Shown here one piece after another: positions 1 through 8,201 of a stretch of DNA of 64,000 nucleotides. The notes under the pieces are model-generated. The model did no database searches, was not told the origin of the DNA, and saw only the letters and a program-made list of their open reading frames with translations. The DNA lies in the NCBI GenBank assembly GCA_029202405.1, contig CP119312.1:4159001-4223000 (forward strand), read 5' to 3'. Within the stretch, counting starts at the first letter, position 1. Each line of letters opens with the position of its first letter. This DNA is from Candidatus Devosia phytovorans (GTDB taxonomy: Bacteria; Pseudomonadota; Alphaproteobacteria; Rhizobiales; Devosiaceae). The position numbers were made by a program, and so were the translations under genes.

Positions 1-1
1 C

Positions 2-412
2 CTCCTCCAACTGCTGCTGATCGAGGCGCTTCGGTCCGATGCCGCCGGCCTTGAAACCCCCGGCCTGCTGCGCGGCCTGGCGGACAGGCAACTCGGCCCC
101 GCCATTCGTCTCCTGCACGAGGCGCCGTCGCGGACCTGGACTGTGGACGAACTGGCGCGTGCGGCGACCCTGTCGCGCTCTGTATTCTTCGACCGTTTCC
201 AGAAGCAGACGGGCATGGCCCCGATGGAATATCTGCTGTCCTGGCGCATGGCTCTGGCCAAGGACATGCTGCGGCGTCGGGACGGTGGCATCAAGGAAAT
301 CGCGAGGCGCGTCGGTTATGGCTCGGCCAGTGCCTTTAGCGTGGCCTTCTCAAAATTCACAGGCTTGCCACCCAGCCTCTATGGTCGAGCTGAACAGACC
401 ACTGGAGTGTGA
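2..412 (+). CDS. AraC-family transcriptional regulator, C-terminal part (5' end outside window)
   Basis: The reading frame is open from the first bases of the window and stops at 412, giving the last 136 residues of a longer protein. The C-terminus is a typical AraC double helix-turn-helix DNA-binding domain. The first HTH contains VDELARAATLSRSVFFDRFQKQTG and the second IKEIARRVGYGSASAFSVAFSKFTG. The second helix ends in the usual GL-P-P-S-LY tail. The missing N-terminus is probably a cupin-type sensor domain, as in AraC proteins with this spacing, but it lies outside the window. The target genes are unknown. An internal GTG at 143 exists but lies inside the HTH, so it is not the true start. 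Confidence 0.85.
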   Translation, partial: LLQLLLIEALRSDAAGLETPGLLRGLADRQLGPAIRLLHEAPSRTWTVDELARAATLSRSVFFDRFQKQTGMAPMEYLLSWRMALAKDMLRRRDGGIKEIARRVGYGSASAFSVAFSKFTGLPPSLYGRAEQTTGV

Positions 413-638
413 CGTCTTGCGTCGCGGGCCATAGTTTAAAAGCGCACCGTCTGGCTTCCTTCCCGAACCGCCACTCGCCTGGCGCCGCGCCCATGTCCGC
501 TTTTTGGAATTCGTGAAAGCTCCTCAAGCGGCCGAAATGGGGCGCATCTTAGAAGTTTTATCATCCGATCGCCAACTTGCGTGAAGTCACCAACGCATAC
601 CTGGTTGCCCAGCGGCATGTTCCCGGCGATAAAGCCGC

Positions 639-1226
639 ATGTCCGACGCGCTCTCTATCCTTGTCATCGATGACAATGCCATACGCGCCTCGATCATCGA
701 GGCGGGATTGCGCGAGGCCGGGCATCAACGCGTGCAGGTCATGGTCGATATCGAGGACGTAGCTAAGAAGATCGGCGCCATCGCGCCCGATGTCGTCATC
801 ATCGATCTTGAAAACCCCAACCGCGACGTGCTCGAGCATTTCTTCGCGCTCTCGCGCAGCCTAAAGCGCCCCATCGCAATGTTTGTCGACAAGGCGGACC
901 TCAGCTCCATCGAAGCCGCGGTGGATGCGGGCGTTTCAGCCTATGTGGTCGATGGATTGCGCAAGGACCGCGTCAAACCCATTCTCGACATGGCCATCCT
1001 GCGCTTTCGCGCCTTTTCGCGCATGCAGGACGAGCTGGACGCTGCACGCTCAGAACTGCAGGGACGCAAGGTCGTGGACAAGGCAAAAGGCATTCTCATG
1101 ACGTCCAAGGGCATTTCGGAAGAACAAGCCTATGGTCTGCTGCGCAGTGCCGCCATGAACCAGAACCGCAAGATCGCCGAAATCGCCCAGAGCCTGGTGA
1201 CGGCGTCCGAACTGCTCGGGCCATAG
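639..1226 (+). CDS. nasT: NasT-like response regulator with ANTAR RNA-binding domain
   Basis: This 195-residue protein has an N-terminal receiver-like domain (residues 5-120, starting ILVIDDNAIRASIIEAGL) and a C-terminal ANTAR domain (about 135-190, with VDKAKGILMTSKGISEEQAYGLLRSAAM). ANTAR proteins bind dual hexaloop RNA hairpins and prevent transcription termination. In nitrate-assimilating alphaproteobacteria NasT is held inactive by NasS until nitrate or nitrite is present. The next gene is a NasS-type protein 9 bp downstream, and a matching RNA target lies upstream of nirB (2633-2737). The receiver position usually taken by the phosphoacceptor Asp reads VVIIDLENP, so an Asp is present, but ligand-controlled release from NasS rather than phosphorylation is the known mode in this family. 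Confidence 0.92.
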   Translation: MSDALSILVIDDNAIRASIIEAGLREAGHQRVQVMVDIEDVAKKIGAIAPDVVIIDLENPNRDVLEHFFALSRSLKRPIAMFVDKADLSSIEAAVDAGVSAYVVDGLRKDRVKPILDMAILRFRAFSRMQDELDAARSELQGRKVVDKAKGILMTSKGISEEQAYGLLRSAAMNQNRKIAEIAQSLVTASELLGP

Positions 1227-1235
1227 GAGACGCGC

Positions 1236-2456
1236 ATGGGGCTGACGCAGATCACTCTTGGCTTTGCGCCGCTGCTCGACAGCGCCGTGCTGATCGCGGC
1301 GCAGGAAAAAGGCTTTGCCGAGGCCGAAGGGCTGTCGCTCAAGCTGGTGCGCGAAACATCCTGGGCCAATATCCGCGATCGCGTGGCCATCGGCCATTTC
1401 GATGCCGCCCATATGCTGGGGCCGATGCCGCTCAGTGCCAATCTGGGCCTCACCCCGCTCGATGCGCCGCTGATTGCCCCTATGGCACTGGGGCTCGGTG
1501 GCAATGCCATTACCGTGTCCAACGCGCTCTGGGACGACATGGCGGCCGCCGGGGCACCGGCCGATGGCTCGGCCTCAGGCTCAGGCGTCGCGCTGCGGAA
1601 GGTGATTTCGCGCCGGGCAGAACAGGGCCTGCCGCGCCTGCGTTTTGGCGTGGTGCATCGCGAAAGCGGGCACAATTACGAATTGCGCTACTGGCTGGCG
1701 GCCTCGGGTGTCGATCCGGATCGCGACATAGAGATTATGGTCGTGCCGCCATCTTTCCAGCCCGATGCCTTGGCGTCGCACCGCACGGACGCCTACTGCG
1801 TTGGCGAGCCATGGGGTTCGGTGGCTGTCGCCCGGGGTATCGGCCGCATCGTCACCACCAAGTCCGCAATCTGGCGGCTGAGCCCGGAAAAGGTGCTGGG
1901 CACCCGCGTGCAATGGGCCAATCGCTATCCCGAGCAGCTTGCAGCCCTCATTCGCGCCCTGACCCGCGCCGCCCGCTGGTGCGGCGATCCTGACAATGCG
2001 CCGGCCCTGGCCGAGCTCCTGTCGCGTGACGACCGGCTCGGACTGCCTGCCGAGCTGTTGCTGCGCCCGCTATCGGGAAACTTGCTGATCGGGTCGGACG
2101 AAGAGTGCCAGGTCGACGAATTCTTCGTGCCCTTCCTGCGCGCCGCCAATTTTCCCTGGGTCAGCCACGCCATGTGGTTCTATTCCCAGATGGTGCGCTG
2201 GGGGCAGGTCGAGCATACGCCTGAAAATGCCGCCAAAGCGCGAGCCAGCTATCGCCCGGATCTGTTCCGCGCAGCGCTGGCCGGGCAGGGGATTGCCGTG
2301 CCCTCGGCCAATGCCAAGATCGAAGGCGCGCTCACCGAACCCACCATTGTCGGCGCCGCCGGCGGCACGTTGACCCTTGGCCCCGACGGGTTCTTCGATG
2401 GCATGCAATTCGACCTCGATCACCTCGATGATTATATCGCGAGCCAGAAGCGCTGA
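1236..2456 (+). CDS. nasS: NasS-like nitrate/nitrite sensor, cytoplasmic NrtA/CmpA-family binding protein
   Basis: The 406-residue protein belongs to the NrtA/CmpA substrate-binding fold and starts MGLTQITLGFAPLLDSAVLIAAQEKGFAEAEGL. It has no signal peptide or lipobox, so it should stay in the cytoplasm, unlike a transporter-linked NrtA. That feature, and its position directly after nasT, identify it as NasS. By family knowledge NasS binds nitrate or nitrite and then releases NasT, which antiterminates the structural operon. A ribosome site (AGGAGA) lies just before the ATG. No nrtBC permease or ATPase genes are adjacent, which also argues against a transport role. Confidence 0.9.
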   Translation: MGLTQITLGFAPLLDSAVLIAAQEKGFAEAEGLSLKLVRETSWANIRDRVAIGHFDAAHMLGPMPLSANLGLTPLDAPLIAPMALGLGGNAITVSNALWDDMAAAGAPADGSASGSGVALRKVISRRAEQGLPRLRFGVVHRESGHNYELRYWLAASGVDPDRDIEIMVVPPSFQPDALASHRTDAYCVGEPWGSVAVARGIGRIVTTKSAIWRLSPEKVLGTRVQWANRYPEQLAALIRALTRAARWCGDPDNAPALAELLSRDDRLGLPAELLLRPLSGNLLIGSDEECQVDEFFVPFLRAANFPWVSHAMWFYSQMVRWGQVEHTPENAAKARASYRPDLFRAALAGQGIAVPSANAKIEGALTEPTIVGAAGGTLTLGPDGFFDGMQFDLDHLDDYIASQKR

Positions 2457-2581
2457 TTGCTCATGGATTGAGCAATCAGCCGCAGGCTTGTGCGTAATCG
2501 GCGATTTTTCGTCATTGCGCCGCATGACTCGAAATATGCGAATGACCTGATTTTGCTGGATTTTCCGAAGCATCGGCAATC

Positions 2582-2597
2582 TGGCACGTTTCCTGCA
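2582..2597 (+). promoter_or_regulatory. Sigma-54 (RpoN) -24/-12 promoter of the nirBDC-cysG operon
   Basis: The sequence TGGCACGTTTCCTGCA fits the sigma-54 consensus TGGCACG-N4-TTGCW with one mismatch in the -12 element. The invariant GG (2583-2584) and GC (2595-2596) are exactly 10 bp apart. The expected transcription start is near 2608, leaving a leader of roughly 177 nt before nirB. A sigma-54 promoter implies an NtrC-type activator and nitrogen-limitation control, which suits an assimilatory nitrite reductase operon. No NtrC binding site was resolved by eye. Confidence 0.78.
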
Positions 2598-2632
2598 ATG
2601 TCTGTGACAAGCGCTTCGGCGCAATGACTTCC

Positions 2633-2674
2633 GGCGTCCAATGACGGGCGCCAACACATCTGGCAACGCCGCCA
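2633..2674 (+). promoter_or_regulatory. ANTAR-type dual hexaloop RNA motif, NasT target in the nirB leader
   Basis: Two consecutive hairpins can be drawn. Hairpin 1 has a 7-bp stem GGCGTCC/GGGCGCC (2633-2639 with 2646-2652, one G-U pair) and a six-base loop AATGAC. Hairpin 2 has a short stem TGGC/GCCA (2661-2664 with 2671-2674) and a six-base loop AACGCC. Both hexaloops carry A at position 1 and G at position 4, the known signature of ANTAR substrates, and the linker is 8 nt. The loop and 3' arm of hairpin 2 are part of the 5' arm of the following terminator, so NasT binding and termination should exclude each other. The 4-bp second stem is the weak point. Confidence 0.72.
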
Positions 2675-2737
2675 ACCATCAAGACAGGTCTCCCCAAGGG
2701 GCAGACGGTCGTGACGGTTGGCGGCGTTTTCGTTTTT
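2665..2737 (+). terminator. Intrinsic leader terminator controlled by NasT, upstream of nirB
   Basis: A 13-bp perfect inverted repeat, AACGCCGCCAACC (2665-2677) with GGTTGGCGGCGTT (2716-2728), is followed by TTTTCGTTTTT. The intervening 38 nt can itself fold (CCCC/GGGG around 2692-2700). The hairpin lies in the transcribed leader of nirB and not after a gene, which is what transcription attenuation predicts. Without NasT the operon should be mostly terminated here. Confidence 0.82.
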
Positions 2738-2784
2738 GGCCCGCGGATAGGCAAGCATCCGCCAGCAGGAAAGCAGACGACCCA

Positions 2785-5229
2785 ATGGCTCAAAAACTCG
2801 TCATCATCGGCGCCGGCATGGCCTCGGGCTGCATGCTCGAGCATCTGTTTGAAACCGACCACGGCTATGAGGTGACCCTGTTCGGCGCCGAACCGCGCGG
2901 CAATTACAACCGCATCATGCTTTCGCCTGTGCTCGCCGGCGAGAAGGCCTATGAGGACATAGTAACCCATGACGCCGCCTGGTACACGGCCAATGGTGTC
3001 GATACCCGCTTCGGCCATGCCGTTACCAAGATCGACCGGCAGTCCAGGACTGTCTTCGCCAATGGCGTTGAAACCCCTTACGACAAGCTGGTCGTGGCCA
3101 CCGGCTCGGCCCCCTTCATCCTTCCCGTCGCCGGCCGCGACCTGCCCGGTGTGCGTGCCTTCCGCGATCTCGACGACGTCAATGCGATGCTCACCGCAGC
3201 CGATCGTCCGGGCAGCCGGGCCGTGGTGATCGGTGGTGGCCTGCTGGGACTTGAGGCCGCCGCGGCCCTGCGCGGGCGCGGCATGAGCGTGACCGTGTTG
3301 CACCTGGCCGGGCACCTGATGGATCGCCAGCTCGATCCGGCAGCAGGATATCTGCTGGAGCGAGAACTCACCAGCCGCGGCATCAAGGTGCATTGCCGCG
3401 CGCATACCAAAGCTATTCTCGGCATTGATCGAGTCGAGGCTGTGCTGCTCGAGGATGGCACGATCTACGAAGCCGATCTCGTCGTTATGGCCGCCGGCAT
3501 TCGTCCCGAAACGCGCCTCGCCACCGACGCCGGCATCGAAGTGCAGCGCGGTGTCGTCGTCGATGCCGCCATGCGCACTTCCGACCCGGATATTCTGGCG
3601 CTGGGCGAATGTGTCGAGCACGACGGTGCCGTCTATGGCCTCGTCGCCCCGCTCTATGACATGGCCAAGGTGGCAGCAAAAACGCTGACCGGGGCGGCTG
3701 CTGCCTTTTCTGCCCCCAAGACCGCCACCCAGCTCAAGGTCACCGGCGTCAGCCTCTATTCGGCGGGTGATTTCGCTGAAGGCGAGGGGCGCGAGGAGAT
3801 CGTACTGCGCAATGCCGCCTCGGGCATCTACAAGCGCGTCGTCCTCGCCGGCAACAAGGTCATCGGCACGGTGCTCTATGGCGATACCGGCGACGGCGCC
3901 TGGTTCTTCGACCTCATCAAACGCGGCACCGATATCACCCAGCTGCGCGACACGCTGATCTATGGCCAGTCCTATGGCGGTGGTGCAGTGGCAGATCCGC
4001 TGGCTGCGGTGGCAGCACTGCCGGCCGATGCTGAAATCTGCGGCTGCAACGGCGTCTGCAAGGGCAAGATCACCGAGACGATCACCGCCCGGGGCCTGAC
4101 CTCGCTCGACGATGTGCGCGCCCATACCAAGGCGTCCGCCTCCTGCGGCTCCTGCACCGGGCTGGTCGAGAAGCTGATCATGGCAACGCTTGGCGATGCC
4201 TATAACCCTGCCGCCATCCAGCCGATGTGCAATTGCACCGCGCTCGGCCATGACGAAGTCCGCCGGCTGATCGTCGCACAGGATCTGACCTCAATTCCCG
4301 CCGTGATGCAGGAGCTGGGCTGGAAGACCTCCTGCGGTTGCGCCAAGTGCCGGCCGGCGCTCAATTACTATCTCATCGCCAGCTGGCCGGGCGCATATGA
4401 GGATGATGGCCAGAGCCGTTACATCAACGAGCGCGTCCACGCCAATATCCAGAAAGACGGCACCTATTCGGTCGTGCCGCGCATGTTCGGCGGCATCACC
4501 AATGTCAAGGAACTGCGCGCCATTGCCGATGTGGCGGAAAAGTTCGAGGTGCCCACGATCAAGGTCACCGGCGGCCAGCGCATCGATCTGCTGGGCGTCA
4601 AGAAGGAAGACCTGCCCGCCGTCTGGGCCGACCTCAATGCCGCCGGAATGGTATCGGGCGCCGCCTACGCCAAGGGGCTGCGAACGGTCAAGACCTGCGT
4701 CGGCTCCGACTGGTGCCGCTTCGGCACCCAGGATTCCACCGGCCTGGGCATTCGCATCGAAAAATTCATGTGGGGCTCGTGGACCCCGGCCAAGCTCAAG
4801 CTCGCCGTCTCCGGCTGCCCGCGCAATTGCGCCGAGGCCACCTGCAAGGACATCGGCGTGATCTGCGTCGATAGTGGCTACGAAATCCATTTCGGTGGCG
4901 CTGCCGGCCTCGATATCCGGGGCACCGAAGTGCTCGGGCATGCGAAAACCGAGGACGAAACCATCGGGATCATCGCGGCCCTCACCCAGCTCTACCGCGA
5001 ACAGGGTCGCTATCTCGAACGCATCTACAAGTGGATGAAGCGCGTCGGTATTCCCTCGATCAAGGAGGCCGTGATCGAGGATGCGACGCGGCGCAGGGCG
5101 CTGTTCGACCGCTTCGTTTTTTCCCAGCAATTCGCCCAGGTCGATCCGTGGGAAGAGCGCGTCAACGGCAAGGACGCCCATGAATTCGCCGCCATGGCCG
5201 AGTTCGCCATGCTCGAAGCGGCGGAGTAG
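2785..5229 (+). CDS. nirB: Nitrite reductase [NAD(P)H], large subunit
   Basis: This 814-residue cytoplasmic enzyme reduces nitrite to ammonium with NAD(P)H. The N-terminal pyridine nucleotide-disulfide oxidoreductase part has two dinucleotide motifs, VIIGAGMASG (6-15) and VVIGGGLLGLEAA (about 147). Two BFD-like [2Fe-2S] cysteine clusters follow (CGCNGVC near 418 with CGSC near 453, and CNC near 480 with CGCAKC near 516). The ferredoxin-reductase-like C-terminus carries the siroheme/4Fe-4S ligands C638, C644, C678 and C682 (CX5CX33CX3C, the last pair in SGCPRNC). The ATG at 2785 gives the normal family N-terminus MAQKLVIIGAG. An upstream in-frame ATG at 2641 lies inside the regulatory leader and is rejected. 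It is the first gene after the sigma-54 promoter and terminator. Confidence 0.96.
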   Translation: MAQKLVIIGAGMASGCMLEHLFETDHGYEVTLFGAEPRGNYNRIMLSPVLAGEKAYEDIVTHDAAWYTANGVDTRFGHAVTKIDRQSRTVFANGVETPYDKLVVATGSAPFILPVAGRDLPGVRAFRDLDDVNAMLTAADRPGSRAVVIGGGLLGLEAAAALRGRGMSVTVLHLAGHLMDRQLDPAAGYLLERELTSRGIKVHCRAHTKAILGIDRVEAVLLEDGTIYEADLVVMAAGIRPETRLATDAGIEVQRGVVVDAAMRTSDPDILALGECVEHDGAVYGLVAPLYDMAKVAAKTLTGAAAAFSAPKTATQLKVTGVSLYSAGDFAEGEGREEIVLRNAASGIYKRVVLAGNKVIGTVLYGDTGDGAWFFDLIKRGTDITQLRDTLIYGQSYGGGAVADPLAAVAALPADAEICGCNGVCKGKITETITARGLTSLDDVRAHTKASASCGSCTGLVEKLIMATLGDAYNPAAIQPMCNCTALGHDEVRRLIVAQDLTSIPAVMQELGWKTSCGCAKCRPALNYYLIASWPGAYEDDGQSRYINERVHANIQKDGTYSVVPRMFGGITNVKELRAIADVAEKFEVPTIKVTGGQRIDLLGVKKEDLPAVWADLNAAGMVSGAAYAKGLRTVKTCVGSDWCRFGTQDSTGLGIRIEKFMWGSWTPAKLKLAVSGCPRNCAEATCKDIGVICVDSGYEIHFGGAAGLDIRGTEVLGHAKTEDETIGIIAALTQLYREQGRYLERIYKWMKRVGIPSIKEAVIEDATRRRALFDRFVFSQQFAQVDPWEERVNGKDAHEFAAMAEFAMLEAAE

Positions 5230-5234
5230 GCATC

Positions 5235-5585
5235 ATGACCCACATGTCCCCCATCAACTGGATCGAAATCGGCGCTCTCAGCGATGTGCCGCGCCGCGGC
5301 GCCCGCTGCATCACCACCCCGCTCGGCAAGGTGGCGGTTTTCCGCACCGCCACTGACGACGTCTATGCGATCGACGACAAGTGCCCGCACAAGGGCGGCC
5401 CTTTGAGCCAGGGTATCGTCCATGGCGTCCAGGTCACCTGTCCGCTGCACAATTGGGTGTTTTCGCTCGAAACCGGCACCGCCCAGGGCGCCGACGAGGG
5501 CGCTGTCCGCACCTATCCGATGCGCTCCGAAAACGGACGCCTTTTCATCGACGCCACCATTCTCGCGGCCGCCACGGCCGCCTGA
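5235..5585 (+). CDS. nirD: Nitrite reductase [NAD(P)H], small subunit (Rieske-type)
   Basis: This is a 116-residue single-domain Rieske-like protein that partners NirB. The sequence keeps the full cluster ligand set C50-P-H52 and C69-P-L-H72 (C-X-H-X16-C-X2-H). Many NirD proteins have lost these residues, so this copy may still bind a [2Fe-2S] cluster. It starts 5 bp after nirB stops, as expected for co-translation of a complex. Confidence 0.93.
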   Translation: MTHMSPINWIEIGALSDVPRRGARCITTPLGKVAVFRTATDDVYAIDDKCPHKGGPLSQGIVHGVQVTCPLHNWVFSLETGTAQGADEGAVRTYPMRSENGRLFIDATILAAATAA

Positions 5586-5618
5586 TCCCTCAGCAGCAAT
5601 CCAAACCGGAGACTTCCA

Positions 5619-6473
5619 ATGGACTATGTAGCCCCCAAGGACTTCGTCACCAAAATGATCGACGCCGGTGAGGCCAAGGTCTTCATGTCGACGCGCGACA
5701 CCCTGATCCGCGCCTTCATGGCCGGAGCCATATTGGCGCTGGCGGCCGCCTTTGCCATTACCATCACCACCCAGACCGGCCAGCCCCTGCTGGGTGCCGT
5801 CCTCTTCCCCGTTGGCTTCATCCTGCTCTATCTGATGGGGTTTGACCTGCTCACCGGCGTCTTCACTCTCGTTCCCCTTGCCCTCATCGACAAGCGCCCC
5901 GGCGTCACCTTCAAGGGTGTGCTGCGCAACTGGGGTTTGGTCTTTACCGGCAATTTCGCCGGCGCTTTGACCGTAGCGCTGATGATGGCCATCATCGTCA
6001 CCTTCGGCTTCAGCCAGGCGCCCGATGCGGTGGGCGAAAAGATCGGCCATATCGGGGAAGGCCGCACCGTGGGCTATGCCGCCCATGGCGCTGCCGGCAT
6101 GCTGACGCTCTTTATCCGTGCGGTGCTCTGCAACTGGATGGTCTCTACCGGCGTCGTCGCCGCCATGATGTCCACCTCGGTTTCGGGCAAGGTCATCGGC
6201 ATGTGGATGCCTATCATGCTGTTCTTCTACATGGGTTTCGAGCATTCCATCGTGAACATGTTCCTCTTCCCCTCGGGCCTCATGCTGGGCGGCAACTTCT
6301 CGATCATGGACTATCTGATCTGGAACGAGATTCCGACCGTGGTCGGCAATCTGGTCGGCGGCCTGACCTTTGTGGGCCTGACGCTTTACATCACCCATTC
6401 CCGCACCGCGCCACGCCGCCAGGTGAGTGTCCGGAAGGGGCAGCTCGACGCCAGCGTCGTCCCTGCCGAATAA
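5619..6473 (+). CDS. nirC: Formate/nitrite transporter family channel, probable nitrite uptake NirC
   Basis: The 284-residue membrane protein has about six hydrophobic segments, such as LIRAFMAGAILALAAAFAI, LFPVGFILLYLMGFDLLTG and the C-terminal IPTVVGNLVGGLTFVGLTLY. The N-terminus (DYVAPKDFVTKMIDAGEAK) and the motif MGFDLLTGVF are typical of the FNT family. FNT channels form pentamers and pass nitrite, formate or related anions. Its place between nirD and cysG points to nitrite. A ribosome site GGAGAC lies just before the ATG. Confidence 0.9.
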   Translation: MDYVAPKDFVTKMIDAGEAKVFMSTRDTLIRAFMAGAILALAAAFAITITTQTGQPLLGAVLFPVGFILLYLMGFDLLTGVFTLVPLALIDKRPGVTFKGVLRNWGLVFTGNFAGALTVALMMAIIVTFGFSQAPDAVGEKIGHIGEGRTVGYAAHGAAGMLTLFIRAVLCNWMVSTGVVAAMMSTSVSGKVIGMWMPIMLFFYMGFEHSIVNMFLFPSGLMLGGNFSIMDYLIWNEIPTVVGNLVGGLTFVGLTLYITHSRTAPRRQVSVRKGQLDASVVPAE

Positions 6474-6495
6474 ATCAATACTCAAGGAGACCGAC

Positions 6496-7932
6496 ATGCA
6501 TATCGTGCCAGACCATCGTGCCGAGACCGCCCCGCTTCGCATGGCCGAGCTGGCCACGCTGCCGGTCTTCTATACGCTCACCAACAAGCCCGTGATCGTT
6601 GCCGGCGGCTCGGATGCCGCCGCCTGGAAAGCGGAATTGCTGGTTGCCGCGGGTGCCCGGGTCACCGTCCATGCCCCGGGTGCCTGCGATCCACAAATGC
6701 AGGCGCTGGCCGATACGGGCCGGATCGTGCTTGTTCAATCGCACTGGGAGGAGGCGGACTGGAGCGGGCTCGCCATGGCCGTCGGCGATTGCGAGGAGGC
6801 CGAGGCACCCGCTTTGGCTGCCCATGCCAAAGCCATGGGCGTGCCGGTCAATGTCATCGACAAGCCGGCATATTGCAGCTTCCAGTTCGGCTCCATCGTC
6901 AATCGCTCGCCTCTGGTGGTCGGTATATCGACCACGGGCGCCGCGCCGATCCTCGGGCAGGCTGTGCGCCGCCGCATTGAAATGCTGTTGCCGCCAGCCC
7001 TGGCCGGCTGGGCCGAGATTGCCCGCAGCCTGCGCGACAAAGTCACCGTCTTGCTCGACCACGGGGCAGAGCGCCGAGCCTTTTGGGAAAGGCTGGCGGA
7101 TGCGGCCTTCGTCGAGCAACCCAATGATGGTGCCATCACGCGCTGGCTGGGCGAGGCGAAGAAGGCGAAATCGGGCAAGGTCACCCTGGTTGGTGCCGGT
7201 CCGGGCGATGCCGAATATCTCACCATCAAGGCCGTGCGCGCGCTGCAGGCTGCCGATGTCATCCTGTTCGACGACCTCGTATCGGACGATGTGCTTGAGC
7301 TGGCGCGCCGCGAGGCCAAGCGCATCCTCGTTGGCAAGCGGAGCGGCCGCCCCAGCTGCAAGCAGGAGGAGATCAATGCTATGATGATCTCGCTGGCAAA
7401 GCAGGGCCGCCATGTCGTGCGCCTCAAGTCCGGCGATCCGATGATCTTCGGCCGTGCCGGGGAAGAGATCGCGGCGCTCGAGGCCGAGAATATCCCGGTG
7501 CAGGTCGTACCGGGCATCAGTGCGGCCATGGCGCTGGCGGCTAGCCTCAATATATCGCTCACCCATCGCGACTACGCGCAGTCGGTGCGCTTCGTCACTG
7601 GCCATTCTCGCCATGGCGGCCTGCCGGAAACGCTGGACTGGCGCGCGCTGAGCGACCCGTCGACTACACATGTTTATTACATGGCCGGCCAGAATGGCGC
7701 CGCCATCGCCGGACAATTGATTGCCCACGGTATGCCGCCGCGGACCTGTGTCGCCATCGCCAGCAACATCAGCCGCCCGGACGAGGTCGTGACCTATACC
7801 ACGCTCGATGACATGGGAGCCACTTTGGAGGGCGCTTCCCTGACAGGCCCAGTTTTGATCATGGTGGGGGACGTGCTCAAGCGGAACGGAAAGACAGGCA
7901 GCGCCGAAACAACTGTGGCGCGGGCTTCATAG
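6496..7932 (+). CDS. cysG: Siroheme synthase CysG (precorrin-2 dehydrogenase/ferrochelatase fused to uroporphyrinogen-III C-methyltransferase)
   Basis: The 478-residue fusion makes siroheme, the prosthetic group of NirB. The N-terminal domain (residues 10-200) is the CysG/Met8 Rossmann module with NKPVIVAGGSDAAAWKAELL. From residue 229 it is a SAM-dependent uroporphyrinogen-III methyltransferase with KVTLVGAGPGDAEYLT and LKSGDPMIFGRAGEE. The ATG at 6496 has AAGGAGA five bases upstream and is preferred to an upstream in-frame start at 6427 inside nirC. It is the last gene of the operon. No nitrate reductase gene follows. Confidence 0.95.
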   Translation: MHIVPDHRAETAPLRMAELATLPVFYTLTNKPVIVAGGSDAAAWKAELLVAAGARVTVHAPGACDPQMQALADTGRIVLVQSHWEEADWSGLAMAVGDCEEAEAPALAAHAKAMGVPVNVIDKPAYCSFQFGSIVNRSPLVVGISTTGAAPILGQAVRRRIEMLLPPALAGWAEIARSLRDKVTVLLDHGAERRAFWERLADAAFVEQPNDGAITRWLGEAKKAKSGKVTLVGAGPGDAEYLTIKAVRALQAADVILFDDLVSDDVLELARREAKRILVGKRSGRPSCKQEEINAMMISLAKQGRHVVRLKSGDPMIFGRAGEEIAALEAENIPVQVVPGISAAMALAASLNISLTHRDYAQSVRFVTGHSRHGGLPETLDWRALSDPSTTHVYYMAGQNGAAIAGQLIAHGMPPRTCVAIASNISRPDEVVTYTTLDDMGATLEGASLTGPVLIMVGDVLKRNGKTGSAETTVARAS

Positions 7933-8201
7933 CATTCGATACGTATCCCGGGAGAGCTGGAGAAAATTCGACTCAACTGCTGGCTGCACCAGACACAGAA
8001 CCACTGACGCCCTTGTTTGGCACCAGAGGATATTTCAGAGGCGTCGAAGCTGGGGCACAGTGGATACAAAGGTATCCGCAAAAACGCTCAGGACCCCAAG
8101 CAACCCAATTGTCCTGGGAAGCTCGAAGCCCTGTAAGCTCATTCCAAATGGGCGCGAGGATAAAAGGATTCACTCGCCTGTAAAATGAAATGGTCGGTCG
8201 A

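Noticed and set aside
2641..2784. In-frame ATG at 2641 that would lengthen NirB by 48 residues
   Set aside because: It lies inside the first leader hairpin, has no ribosome site, and the extra residues do not resemble any NirB N-terminus.
2512..4251. Long leftward frame opposite nirB (579 codons)
   Set aside because: It is the antisense shadow of a high-GC coding region; its product has the Ala/Gly/Arg/His-rich pattern of such shadows and nirB is certain.
5025..6557. Leftward frame of 510 codons opposite nirD and nirC
   Set aside because: It has His/Gly/Asp-rich low-complexity composition and is antisense to well-supported genes.
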